From positions 1-42,506 of the forward strand of contig JAADIO010000042.1 of NCBI GenBank assembly GCA_013151235.1: 42,506 nucleotides of DNA. The letters run 5' to 3'. Origin of the DNA: Deltaproteobacteria bacterium (GTDB lineage: Bacteria > CG2-30-53-67). How positions within the stretch are numbered: the first letter of the stretch is position 1; the number at the start of each line of letters is the position of its first letter. This document shows, one piece after another, positions 18,266-26,085 of this stretch. The notes beneath the pieces are model-generated. The model did no database searches and was not told the DNA's origin. It was given only the letters and a program-made list of their open reading frames with translations. The position numbers and the translations under genes are program-made.

Positions 18266-18303
18266 TGTATTCTTCCTCCAAAAATGAATTGTTCAAGCTA
18301 AAT

Positions 18304-18334
18304 AAATTAGCATTCTGAAAGGGGATATGTCAAG
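18304..18334 (-). promoter_or_regulatory. Sigma-70 promoter for rpsT
   Basis: The minus strand has a perfect TTGACA (18334-18329), an 18-bp spacer and TAATTT (18309-18304), 39 bp before the rpsT ATG. The -35 box overlaps the rluB stop region. Confidence 0.7.
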
Positions 18335-19079
18335 ATTTTTTCCGGACGGGTTTTTCCCGGACGGCGGTTTTCATCTTTTCCACCTCCCAAGGATCTAACT
18401 TCCGGAATTTTCCCGGGGCCAGGGATCCCAGCGGGAGGGGGCCGATCCGGGTCCGGGTCAGTTTCAGTATGGGGTGACCGATGGATTCAAACATCCGCCG
18501 GATCTGCCGGTTTTTCCCTTCATGGAGGGTGATCTCCAGGATGACATTGGCCGGCAGGTTTTTGATTTTTTTAATCTCGATGGGGGCGGTCATCCCTTCC
18601 TTGAGACGGATGCCCCGGCGCAATTTTTGCAGTTTTTCCGGTGAGGGTTTTCCCTTTACCTTGGCCCGGTAGACCTTTGGAAGGTGATATGCGGGATGGG
18701 TAATGGCCTGGGCCAGGTTGCCGTCATTCGTCAGCAGCAGCAGGCCTTCCGTATGGAAATCAAGCCTTCCTACGGGTGTGACCCGTTCCTTGATCCTGTG
18801 GATCAGGGAGATCACGGTGGGACGGCCTTCGGGGTCTTTCATGGTTGTAACAAATCCGTCCGGTTTGTTGAGCATCAGGTAGACCTTGCGGCTTTCCGGC
18901 CGGATCAGTTTCCCTTTGACCTTGATGTGGCTGTCCTCCGGGTCGACCTTGGTGCCGAGGTCCACGACGCGTTTTCCGTTCACCGTAACCTGCCCGTCGA
19001 CGATGAGCCGTTCCGCTTCACGCCGTGAGGCAAGTCCGGCGTTCGCGATGATCTTTTGTAGTCGGATTTTCTGATTCAT
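18330..19079 (-). CDS. rluB: 23S rRNA pseudouridine synthase, RluB family
   Basis: The 249-residue protein has an N-terminal S4 RNA-binding domain (IRLQKIIANAGLASRREAE, then IVDGQVTVNGK). The RsuA/RluB catalytic motif VGRLDFHTEGLLLLTNDG contains the catalytic Asp, and the family signature HEGKNRQIRRMFESIGHPI follows. It isomerises a uridine in 23S rRNA. The RluB, RluE and RluF subfamilies are similar; position next to scpAB favours RluB. ATG 19079 was preferred to a TTG at 19100. In most genomes it follows scpB directly; here a plus-strand gene lies between. Confidence 0.9.
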   Translation of the reverse strand: MNQKIRLQKIIANAGLASRREAERLIVDGQVTVNGKRVVDLGTKVDPEDSHIKVKGKLIRPESRKVYLMLNKPDGFVTTMKDPEGRPTVISLIHRIKERVTPVGRLDFHTEGLLLLTNDGNLAQAITHPAYHLPKVYRAKVKGKPSPEKLQKLRRGIRLKEGMTAPIEIKKIKNLPANVILEITLHEGKNRQIRRMFESIGHPILKLTRTRIGPLPLGSLAPGKFRKLDPWEVEKMKTAVREKPVRKKS

Positions 19080-19081
19080 AG

Positions 19082-19111
19082 TTGACCTGTAAAGGGTCAA
19101 TGAATTATGTT
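19082..19111 (+). promoter_or_regulatory. Promoter with dyad ahead of the small 91-residue gene
   Basis: TTGACC (19082-19087), an 18-bp spacer and TATGTT (19106-19111) precede the small gene by 35 bp. TTGACC and GGTCAA (19095-19100) form a 6-bp inverted repeat across the -35 region, which could be an operator. It lies only 3 bp beyond the divergent rluB start. Confidence 0.45.
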
Positions 19112-19146
19112 ATGATCCATTAGCCCTTTCGGAAGAGAGAAATACA

Positions 19147-19422
19147 ATGGCTTTCATTCGCGGAAACCCCCTGGCACTGGCAAAAGATATTGCCGAAGGG
19201 TATATTAGCGTGAATCCTCTTTTTTTCAAGAAGTTTCGGGATTCGGACTATCATGAACTCTACCATAACCTGATCAAGGTCCAGAAAATAGTGCGGGCGG
19301 AAGCGCCGCCTCTGACCGACCACCGGGGTGTCCGACAACGGAACATGCGACTCCAGCGGTTGAATACCAGTCTCATGGTGTTGAAGTACCACTGCAAAAA
19401 GCTCAAAATTTTTCTGGTCTGA
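19147..19422 (+). CDS. Small basic protein of unknown function, 91 residues
   Basis: I do not recognise this family. The 91-residue protein has no signal peptide or membrane segment. It is rich in Lys, Arg and His and looks helical, with a C-terminal RLQRLNTSLMVLKYHCKKLK. Features supporting a real gene are the GGAAGAGAG ribosome site before ATG 19147, a promoter-like sequence upstream, a protein-like composition, and the fact that it fills the scpB-rluB gap exactly. It ends one base before the opposing scpB stop. An antisense frame of similar size (19120-19392) looks like a shadow. Confidence 0.6.
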   Translation: MAFIRGNPLALAKDIAEGYISVNPLFFKKFRDSDYHELYHNLIKVQKIVRAEAPPLTDHRGVRQRNMRLQRLNTSLMVLKYHCKKLKIFLV

Positions 19423-20073
19423 TCACTCCACACCGGCGGATTCTCCTTTAGATGGTGTTTCTTCGGAAAGGGGATTCTGCCGGCCGGGGGAGGTGATCTT
19501 TTCCTCCGCTGCAGGCGGGTTCTCTTCCTGCTCTTCCACCTCTTCCATGATCTCCTGAAACTCCTTCAATGTCGGCAGGTCTTTGAGTGACCGGAGGCCG
19601 AAATATTCCAGAAACTCCCGGGTGGTGGCGTACATGATGGGATTGCCCACGGCCTCCATCCTCCCTGCAATTTTGATCAGATTCCGCTCCAGCAGGGTTT
19701 TGATGACGCCCGAGGAGTTGACGCCCCGGATGGCTTCGATCTCCGGAGTGGTCACCGGCTGTTTGTAGGCGATGGTCGCCAGGACTTCCAGCGCGGCGCC
19801 CGAGAGGCGGACCTTCTTGGGGCGGTTCAACTTTTTGATCCAGCCGCCGATCTCCTTCCGGGTTACGAGACGGTAGCCGCCCGCTAATTCCACGACCTGC
19901 AGGGCGCTGCCGTTTTCTTCCAGGAATCGGGCAAGGTCTGCAATGGCCTTCCGGATCATTGCCTTGTCGAGTTCATCGGATGCAAGAATCTCGTGTATCT
20001 TCTGAAGAGGCAGCGGGGTTTCGGACGCGAAAATCAAACCTTCGACCACCTGCCTGAGTTCTGTTTCGTTCAT
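19423..20073 (-). CDS. scpB: Segregation and condensation protein B
   Basis: The 216-residue protein has paired winged-helix domains: VVEGLIFASETPLPLQKI, then LSGAALEVLATIAYKQPVTTPEIEAIRGV, then TTREFLEYFGLRSLKDLPTL. It bridges ScpA and SMC in the bacterial condensin complex that compacts chromosomes. The last 40 residues are acidic, Glu-rich and probably disordered. The ATG, preceded by CGGAGGAATC, overlaps the scpA stop by 4 bp (ATGA), so the two are translated together. Confidence 0.95.
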   Translation of the reverse strand: MNETELRQVVEGLIFASETPLPLQKIHEILASDELDKAMIRKAIADLARFLEENGSALQVVELAGGYRLVTRKEIGGWIKKLNRPKKVRLSGAALEVLATIAYKQPVTTPEIEAIRGVNSSGVIKTLLERNLIKIAGRMEAVGNPIMYATTREFLEYFGLRSLKDLPTLKEFQEIMEEVEEQEENPPAAEEKITSPGRQNPLSEETPSKGESAGVE

Positions 20074-20846
20074 GATTCCTCCGGGTTGGGTTGTTCCGGC
20101 AGGGAGTGCAAGGGAGGTTCTCCGCTGTTGCCTTCCCGTTCTACGGCTTTCCGGATTCGGATGGGACCGAAACGTTCCGTCTGTTCGATTCGGACCAGAC
20201 GAAGCCGGATAATTTCCAGCAGGGCGAGAAAGGTGACAATGACCTCCTGCCGGGGCGGCAGTCCGGGAAAAAGATCTTCAAAACGGATGCTGCTCTGCTC
20301 TGCCAGAGTGTCCATAATCCAGGAGATCTTCTCCTTGATACTCATGGTTTCGACCGTTACCTCATGGACTCCCTCGGCATTCGGCCGGCGTAAGACCTTT
20401 CGGAAGGCTTCCATCAGATCGAGCAGGTTCAGGTTAATCAACACCACTTCCTGTTCCGCCTTGATGTCGGTCGGGGCCCCGATGCCGTAGGTGTCGATCC
20501 AGAGGTTTTCCTGGGATCTCAATTCCTGGGCGGCCTCCTTGAACTTTTTGTATTCCAGCAGCCGTTCGACTAATTCCGCCCGGGGATCGGTTCCGTCCTC
20601 CTCCTCTCCGCTCTCCTCAATCGGCAGGAGCATCTTCGACTTGATCTGCGTCAGGGTGGCGGCCAGGACGAGAAAGTCTCCGACCATGTCGAGATTCAGG
20701 GTTTTCATCAGATCGAGGTAGTTCAGATACTCTTTCGTGATCAGAGCAATCGGGATATCGTAGATATCGATTTCGTGCTTCCGGATCAGGTGGAGCAGCA
20801 GGTCCATGGGACCTTCGAAGATGTTCAGTTTGACTTTGTAGGACAA
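20070..20846 (-). CDS. scpA: Segregation and condensation protein A
   Basis: The 258-residue kleisin has the family N-terminus LNIFEGPMDLLLHLIRKHEIDIYDIPIALIT and a C-terminal winged helix (EVIVTFLALLEIIRLRLVRIEQ). It links the SMC heads and binds ScpB. The only sensible start is TTG at 20846, with GGGGGA upstream; no in-frame ATG precedes the conserved region. It lies 81 bp after trpS and is coupled to scpB. Confidence 0.94.
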   Translation of the reverse strand: MSYKVKLNIFEGPMDLLLHLIRKHEIDIYDIPIALITKEYLNYLDLMKTLNLDMVGDFLVLAATLTQIKSKMLLPIEESGEEEDGTDPRAELVERLLEYKKFKEAAQELRSQENLWIDTYGIGAPTDIKAEQEVVLINLNLLDLMEAFRKVLRRPNAEGVHEVTVETMSIKEKISWIMDTLAEQSSIRFEDLFPGLPPRQEVIVTFLALLEIIRLRLVRIEQTERFGPIRIRKAVEREGNSGEPPLHSLPEQPNPEES

Positions 20847-20927
20847 ACGGGAAATCCCCCTCGATCCCCCTTTCTCATAAAGGGGAGTGAATCGTCACGG
20901 TAATCCCATTCGGGATACACGGAAGGT

Positions 20928-21911
20928 TCAGATTTTCATCGCTTCCCGGACCTGTGCCATGGTCTTTGCTGCGATTTTTCGTGCGGCATTCGTTCCTTGT
21001 TCCAGGATGGCGTCGATTTCTTCCGGGTGATCCAGCAGGGCCGCCCGCTTTTCGTGGATCGGCGCCAGCCGGCGGATCATATTTTTCAGTAGGACCTTTT
21101 TGCAGTCGATGCAACCGATTCCTGCTGTCCGGCATCCTTCGGCTACCTCGGCCAGTTCCGTCTCGGAAGAAAAAATCCTGTGGTAGGCATAGACCGGCGA
21201 GAGTTCCGGGTCGCCCGGATCATTGCGCCGTTTCCGCTGGGGATCGGTCATCATGGTCCGGACCTTCTCCCAGATCTCGTCGGGGGAATCGGAGAGGTAA
21301 ATGCAGTTGTTGTAGCTTTTGCTCATCTTCCGCCCATCCGTCCCCGGAAGTTTCAGGACCTTTGTATGGATCGCCTGGGGTTCGGGGAAAACCTCTTCGT
21401 AGAGATGGTTGAACCGGCGGCCGATCTCCCGGGTCAGTTCCAGGTGCGGGAGCTGGTCGATGCCGACGGGAACCTTGTGGGCGCGGTAGATCAGGATATC
21501 CGCCGACTGAAGAACGGGATAGCCGAGAAAACCGTAGGTTGAAAGGTCGCGCCCCGTCAACTGCTGTTGCTGTTCCTTGTAGGTGGGGCAGCGCTCCAGC
21601 CAGGGAAGGGGCGTGATCATGGAGAGGAGGACATGGAGCACGGCATGATCGGGGATCCAGGACTGGATAAAGATCGTCGCCTTCTCCGGATCAATCCCGA
21701 CGGCCAGCCAGTCGATCAGCATCTCCCGGATGTTGGCCCGGATTCCTTCCGTATTGGAATAATCGGTGGTCAGGGCGTGCCAGTCCGCCACGAAGAAAAA
21801 GCATTCATAATCATCCTGCATCTCCTGCCAGTTTTGCAATGCGCCCAGGTAATTTCCCAGATGAAGTCTTCCCGTGGGGCGCATCCCGCTTAACACTCGT
21901 TCCTTGCTCAT
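20928..21911 (-). CDS. trpS: Tryptophanyl-tRNA synthetase
   Basis: The 327-residue class I synthetase charges tRNA-Trp. The HIGH-like motif appears as GMRPTGRLHLGNYLGAL near the N-terminus, and the KMSKS loop as GRKMSKSYNN near residue 198. Length is typical. It sits 24 bp after the M50 protease and ahead of scpA, suggesting a protease-trpS-scpA-scpB operon. Confidence 0.97.
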   Translation of the reverse strand: MSKERVLSGMRPTGRLHLGNYLGALQNWQEMQDDYECFFFVADWHALTTDYSNTEGIRANIREMLIDWLAVGIDPEKATIFIQSWIPDHAVLHVLLSMITPLPWLERCPTYKEQQQQLTGRDLSTYGFLGYPVLQSADILIYRAHKVPVGIDQLPHLELTREIGRRFNHLYEEVFPEPQAIHTKVLKLPGTDGRKMSKSYNNCIYLSDSPDEIWEKVRTMMTDPQRKRRNDPGDPELSPVYAYHRIFSSETELAEVAEGCRTAGIGCIDCKKVLLKNMIRRLAPIHEKRAALLDHPEEIDAILEQGTNAARKIAAKTMAQVREAMKI

Positions 21912-21935
21912 TTAATTCTTCTCCTTTGATGTGCA

Positions 21936-22649
21936 TTATCCCCCTAACAGCAGGGTAATAATCCAGTTGAAGATCGGCCAGAGGGTGTAATCCAGCATTC
22001 CGCTCATGAGCAGCAGGACCAGAATAATCATCCCGAAGGGTTCTATCCGGGAAAAGCGCATCGCAGTTTCAGGCGGGAGAAGGCCGACGACGATCCTGCC
22101 CCCGTCCAATGGCGGAAGGGGAATCAGGTTGAAAAGCATCAGGAGAATGTTGATTACCACTCCTACACCGGCCATCAGGACCAGGGGGACGGCAAGGAGC
22201 AGTATGGGTGAAGCATTATGAAGAGGGGGCATCCGCATGGTTGTGATGAAGATTGTAAAGATCAATTTCAGCGGAGGAAAAAGTTTTACCAGCAGGGTAT
22301 AAATTACGGTAAAGATCAGTGCCAGACCGAGGTTGGTCATCGGGCCTGCACCTGCCACATAGACCATGTCACGTTTCGGTCGACGGAGATTCCGGAAATT
22401 GACCGGTACGGGTTTGGCCCATCCGAAGAGAAATTTTGAGCCGACGAAGATCAGAAACAGGGGCAGGATGATGGTTCCGATCGGATCGATGTGGGGCACG
22501 GGGTTCAGCGTCAGCCTCCCCATCTGCCGGGCGGTATTGTCCCCGAACATTTCCGCCACCCAGCCGTGTGCGACTTCGTGCAAGATAATGGAAAAGATTA
22601 TCGGCGGAGCCATGACCGCTGTAAGCTGGATAAAATGTCCCGGATCCAT
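21936..22649 (-). CDS. M50 family site-2-type membrane metalloprotease
   Basis: The 237-residue integral membrane protein has the zinc motif HEVAH in ILHEVAHGWVAEMFGD, and the second metal ligand in FNLIPLPPLDGGRIVVG. Five or so hydrophobic segments are visible. This short subfamily, without a PDZ domain, is commonly found beside trpS-scpA. Substrates are unknown; regulated intramembrane cleavage is inferred from the family. The ATG at 22649 has AGAGGATATCAA upstream. A dispersed repeat lies just upstream, close to any promoter. Confidence 0.93.
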   Translation of the reverse strand: MDPGHFIQLTAVMAPPIIFSIILHEVAHGWVAEMFGDNTARQMGRLTLNPVPHIDPIGTIILPLFLIFVGSKFLFGWAKPVPVNFRNLRRPKRDMVYVAGAGPMTNLGLALIFTVIYTLLVKLFPPLKLIFTIFITTMRMPPLHNASPILLLAVPLVLMAGVGVVINILLMLFNLIPLPPLDGGRIVVGLLPPETAMRFSRIEPFGMIILVLLLMSGMLDYTLWPIFNWIITLLLGG

Positions 22650-22662
22650 TTGATATCCTCTA

Positions 22663-22806
22663 ATATTTGATGAAGTCGTAAAAAGTCGTTTTTCGGATTC
22701 CGTTCATGGTTCGACAAGCTCACCACGAACGGAATATCAATGACTTACACCGTTCGCCCTGAGCCGGTCGAAGGGCTTCGTGACTTTTTACGAGACCATC
22801 ATATTT
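22663..22806 (+). repeat. Dispersed repeat with terminal inverted repeats, copy B
   Basis: This is the most complete copy in the window. The left end GATGAAGTCGTAAAAAGTC and right end GACTTTTTACGAGACCATC are imperfect inverted repeats, sharing TCGTAAAAAGTC. Inside are a CCGTTCATGGTTCGACAAGC / CACCACGAACGG dyad, the ATATCAATGACTTACACC core, and one CCTGAGCCGGTCGAAGGGC unit. It occupies most of the 279-bp gap between the M50 protease and the MinD-like gene. No coding capacity. Confidence 0.85.
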
Positions 22807-22928
22807 CAACAGGTTAAAAAGATATAGTTTATGCAAAACATGAGGTGTTTCGATGCCCGCTGAAAATTATCAGAAAGGGGAGGGTAAAGTCAATGTTTTT
22901 GTCTGTTGAAGCGGGCTATGGCGTGTGT

Positions 22929-24143
22929 CTAACCGGTTTCCTGGAGGTTGATCCGGCCGATCCGGATCCCCTTGATGGCGGTGAGGTGCTGCTTGCGTAC
23001 GATCTTCTGCTGGGCGGTATCATCCGGGTTGTTTGTTGATAATTCGGGATAATGAAGCTTCCGGGAAAAGAGTATCCTTCCTTTTGAATAAACCGAGGTC
23101 TGGACGGTCCCGTTTGAACCGATCTTTTCCGTCAGGATGTGGAGCGGACGATCCTGGTACTCAATGTTGTCCATGAACCAGATCTCTTTTTTCTCAGGTC
23201 CTTCCGGTTTCCCGCAGGCGGCTTTTTCGATTGCGGCTACGGGAAGTGTTACTCCTTCCAGGATTCTGTCGGCAATAAGACCCATCTGTTCCGAGGCCTT
23301 GCGATTTTCGGGATCAAGGGTGAAGGGGCGCAAGTTTCGTGTTGACCTCTTGATCTCCGGATCGTATTCCATGGTTCCGAGTAACTTCGGTGTAATGGCC
23401 GAGAATTTCCCGCTGACCGTGGAAACCACATTCGCCGCACGGACATCTTTCGGACTGTCCACCATATTGATGATCAATCCGGGCGAAAACCGTTCCAGCA
23501 TTTCCAGGATCACATCTTTGTAATAACGATCTACATGGGAAAGCCGGTCAAGTAATTCCGGGATGGAGCTGATCTTGTCCCGGCTTCTGACGTGTGTTGC
23601 CGAGTGGACCATGTAGGAGATCAGCGTATTGCTGGGAAAGCTCTTCAGGATCTTCCGGAAGACCGCCATTTTCAAAAACTGATAAGTGTTCCGGATCGAC
23701 GAAGGGTCGTTGGTGGAAATCATGACTCCTTCCTCGGAGAGGAGAAAAAGGTCGAGAATGTCGGGGGTGATGGCGCCGCCCAGATCGATGATCAGGATAT
23801 CAGCGTTCAGACGGGGCATGGCGGAGATGATCTTCCGGGTGAGTTGTGTCTTATAGTCGGGGTAGGCCGGCAGATGCCGACTGCCGCCGATGATGGAAAG
23901 GCCCTGGATCGGTGTCTCCATGGTGACCCGGGAGAGATCTGAGACATTTTCCGTCAGAAGGTCGTTCAGTGTCTTCGGCAGGTAGGGAATACCCAGCGCT
24001 GTGTGCAGATTGGAGGCGCCGAGGTCGGCATCTAAAAGTACGACCTTGCGGTTCATCCGGGCAAAGAGAATCCCGAGGTTGGCGGCGAACATGGTTTTCC
24101 CCACTCCGCCTTTTCCGCTTGCGATCGGAAGGATGCGCATCAT
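22929..24143 (-). CDS. MinD/FlhG-like P-loop ATPase with C-terminal extension
   Basis: The 404-residue protein begins with the deviant Walker A of MinD/ParA proteins (SGKGGVGKTMFAANLG, residues about 9-24). It has the switch regions LLDADLGASNLH and ILIIDLGGA, and the membrane- or partner-related IRNTYQFLKM. It most resembles FlhG/MinD. No flagellar or min gene is adjacent, so its role in positioning or regulation is unclear. After the ATPase fold (about residue 290) there is a further 110-residue segment, including YSKGRILFSRKLHYPE and RKQHLTAIKGIRIG, which looks like a separate small domain. ATG follows GGAGAAA; MM allows two starts 3 bp apart. Confidence 0.88.
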   Translation of the reverse strand: MMRILPIASGKGGVGKTMFAANLGILFARMNRKVVLLDADLGASNLHTALGIPYLPKTLNDLLTENVSDLSRVTMETPIQGLSIIGGSRHLPAYPDYKTQLTRKIISAMPRLNADILIIDLGGAITPDILDLFLLSEEGVMISTNDPSSIRNTYQFLKMAVFRKILKSFPSNTLISYMVHSATHVRSRDKISSIPELLDRLSHVDRYYKDVILEMLERFSPGLIINMVDSPKDVRAANVVSTVSGKFSAITPKLLGTMEYDPEIKRSTRNLRPFTLDPENRKASEQMGLIADRILEGVTLPVAAIEKAACGKPEGPEKKEIWFMDNIEYQDRPLHILTEKIGSNGTVQTSVYSKGRILFSRKLHYPELSTNNPDDTAQQKIVRKQHLTAIKGIRIGRINLQETG

Positions 24144-24220
24144 TTTCTCCGTTGTCGTTTGACTGGAAATTCTGTCACAAGATACGGGAACATCATGGTA
24201 TTGTCAATCATTTTCATCTC

Positions 24221-24263
24221 TTTTTATGGGGTATTGATTTCCTGAATTCATGCCCCATAAAAA
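24221..24263. promoter_or_regulatory. Perfect 11-bp inverted repeat upstream of fchA
   Basis: TTTTTATGGGG (24221-24231) and CCCCATAAAAA (24253-24263) are perfectly complementary, separated by 21 bp. The element lies between the divergent MinD-like gene and fchA, 17 bp upstream of the fchA -35 box. It could be an operator for a dimeric regulator, or a weak hairpin. The T-run and A-run orientation fits neither gene's end, since both genes read away from it. Confidence 0.5.
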
Positions 24264-24279
24264 CAGAAATGAAATGAAC

Positions 24280-24309
24280 TTGACATTTTCTATGCAGGAC
24301 ATATATGAT
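24280..24309 (+). promoter_or_regulatory. Sigma-70 promoter for fchA-folD
   Basis: Perfect TTGACA (24280-24285), an 18-bp spacer and TATGAT (24304-24309) lie about 55 bp before the fchA ATG. The surrounding DNA is AT-rich. Confidence 0.75.
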
Positions 24310-24363
24310 TTTCATTTTTAAATCGGTTGATTTTTTTCTACATTAACGACAGGAGAAAAGGGA

Positions 24364-24996
24364 ATGTACCTCGCAAAGCCGATGGAACACTACATCGATA
24401 AGCTGGCCTCGAAATCACCCGAACCGGGCGGGGGGAGCGCTGCGGCCCTCGTGGGGAGTGTCGGCGCGGCCTTGGTGAGCATGGTCGGCAACCTGACACT
24501 GGGGAAAGAAAAGTACCGGGACGTCCAGGGACGGATTGAAGAACTCCTTGCCGGGAGTGAAGCGGTACGGTCCGAACTACAGCGCCTGGTTCAGGAAGAT
24601 ACGGAGGCTTTTTCGGCCGTTTCCGAGGCCTACAAGCTACCGAAAGGGACGGACGAAGAGAAGAAAGCCCGTTCCGAGAAGATCCAGGAGGGACTGAAAG
24701 GCGCCGCCACGGAGGTTCCCTTTCAGATCTGTGAGAAATCCCTCAAGGTGGCCCGTCTCAGCAAGATCGCCGCGGAGATCGGAAACGTCCAGGCCGTGAG
24801 TGATGCCGGCGTGGCAGTACTCTTTGCCGATGCCTGTGCCCAGGCGGCGGCGATGAACGTCCGGATCAACCTGAATTCGATTCGTGATGAATCTTTCAAT
24901 AAAGCAAAATGGGACCGTGTGCAGGAGGTCCTTCAGGAGATGGAGCGGCTTCGGGAAGAAGTTGTCGCAATGACCTATCAGAAAATCCGTTCATAG
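24364..24996 (+). CDS. fchA: Methenyltetrahydrofolate cyclohydrolase (formiminotransferase-cyclodeaminase family)
   Basis: The 210-residue protein matches the FTCD/FchA fold: EPGGGSAAALVGSVGAALVSMVGNLTLGK at the N-terminus (given in full only as EPGGGSAAALVG), then EVPFQICEKSL and VSDAGVAVLFADACAQAAAMN. It opens 5,10-methenyl-THF to 10-formyl-THF. Length is right for a stand-alone cyclohydrolase. The start follows AGGAGAAAAGGGA. It is 17 bp upstream of folD and shares its promoter. Because the adjacent FolD lacks cyclohydrolase residues, this protein probably supplies that activity. Confidence 0.88.
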   Translation: MYLAKPMEHYIDKLASKSPEPGGGSAAALVGSVGAALVSMVGNLTLGKEKYRDVQGRIEELLAGSEAVRSELQRLVQEDTEAFSAVSEAYKLPKGTDEEKKARSEKIQEGLKGAATEVPFQICEKSLKVARLSKIAAEIGNVQAVSDAGVAVLFADACAQAAAMNVRINLNSIRDESFNKAKWDRVQEVLQEMERLREEVVAMTYQKIRS

Positions 24997-25013
24997 TTAC
25001 GAGGGAGGGAAAA

Positions 25014-25928
25014 ATGTCAGCAAGAGTGATCGATTGCGTAGCCATTGCCAATGAAATCAAGGACGAAATCAAAAAGGAAGTGGAAACCCTGAAAGGGAAG
25101 GGGATTACCCCCGGAATCGCCACGCTTCTTGTGGGGGACAACTTCGGCGCCCGGATGTACCGGGGGCAGGTGGAGAAGTTCTGCGGCGAGGTCGGTTTCA
25201 ATTACATCAACGCCAATCCCGCGGCCGATGCCACCGAGGCGGACGTTATGGGGATCGTAAAGGAGCTGAACGAGGATGACAAGGTGAGCGGCATCCTTCC
25301 GCTTCGCCCCTTCCCGGAGCAGATTGCCGATACGGTTGTGATCAACAGCATTGATGTGAACAAGGATATCGACTGCTTCCATCCTTACAATATGGGCAAA
25401 CTCGCCCTCGGTGAGACCACCTTTCCGCCGGCGACCCCTGCCGCCTGCATTGAAATTCTGGAACGGGAAGGGCTCAACTTCACCGGGGCCGAGATCGTCG
25501 TGGTCGGTCACAGCAACATCGTCGGTAAACCGGCCATGCTCCTGGCCCTCAACCGGAACGCCACCACCACCAACGTCCATGTTTTCACCGCCCAGGCCGG
25601 AAATTCCGACAAGCATACCCTGGGAGCCGATGTCCTGATCGTCGGCGCCGGCGTCCCCAACCTGATCAGGAAGCACCAGGTCAAGGCGGGAGCGATCGTC
25701 ATCGATGTCGGGATCAACCGGGTGAAGGTCCTCGATGAGAAGGGCGAACCGGTCCTGAACGACAAGGGGAAACCGAAGACCAAGACCGTGGGCGATGTCG
25801 CCTTCGACGAGGTCTGCGAAGTCGCCTCGGCCATTAGTCCCGTACCCGGCGGCGTCGGCGCCGTGACCAACATGATGCTCATGAAGAACGCCCTGAAGGC
25901 GTGCAAGATCCAGCACAAAATCGACTGA
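25014..25928 (+). CDS. folD: Methylenetetrahydrofolate dehydrogenase (FolD), apparently without cyclohydrolase site
   Basis: The 304-residue protein aligns end to end with FolD: PGIATLLVGDN, KDIDCFHPYNMGKL, VVVGHSNIVGKPAMLLAL, GAIVIDVGINRVK and PVPGGVGAVT. It oxidises methylene-THF to methenyl-THF. Bifunctional FolD has a Lys in the YVxxK motif and a Gln in GILVQLPLP. Here these positions are Val53 (MYRGQVEKF) and Leu97 (GILPLRPFP), while Asp120 of the KDID motif remains. The cyclohydrolase centre therefore looks lost and the protein is probably a dehydrogenase only. An insert (GEPVLNDKGKPKTKT) lengthens it by about 15 residues. I chose ATG 25014, preceded by GAGGGAGGGAAAA. A terminator follows. 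Confidence 0.92.
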   Translation: MSARVIDCVAIANEIKDEIKKEVETLKGKGITPGIATLLVGDNFGARMYRGQVEKFCGEVGFNYINANPAADATEADVMGIVKELNEDDKVSGILPLRPFPEQIADTVVINSIDVNKDIDCFHPYNMGKLALGETTFPPATPAACIEILEREGLNFTGAEIVVVGHSNIVGKPAMLLALNRNATTTNVHVFTAQAGNSDKHTLGADVLIVGAGVPNLIRKHQVKAGAIVIDVGINRVKVLDEKGEPVLNDKGKPKTKTVGDVAFDEVCEVASAISPVPGGVGAVTNMMLMKNALKACKIQHKID

Positions 25929-25948
25929 AGGTGCTGACGTCATCAGAA

Positions 25949-25990
25949 TAAAAAAACCGCCGGACCCGTGAAGGAGACGGCGGTTTTTTT
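25949..25990. terminator. Bidirectional rho-independent terminator
   Basis: AAAAAAACCGCCG and CGGCGGTTTTTTT pair over about 12 bp around a 15-nt loop. It has a T-run on the plus strand for folD and an A-run that serves the minus-strand subtilase gene, which ends at 26086. Confidence 0.9.
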
Positions 25991-26085
25991 GTAACTACCC
26001 GCCGAGGGAGGAGAATTCCGGTCGGTTGCAGGAATGCCGGAAGATGCAGGGCGAAGTTCTGCGCCGTCGGAAATGCTCTGAATCA

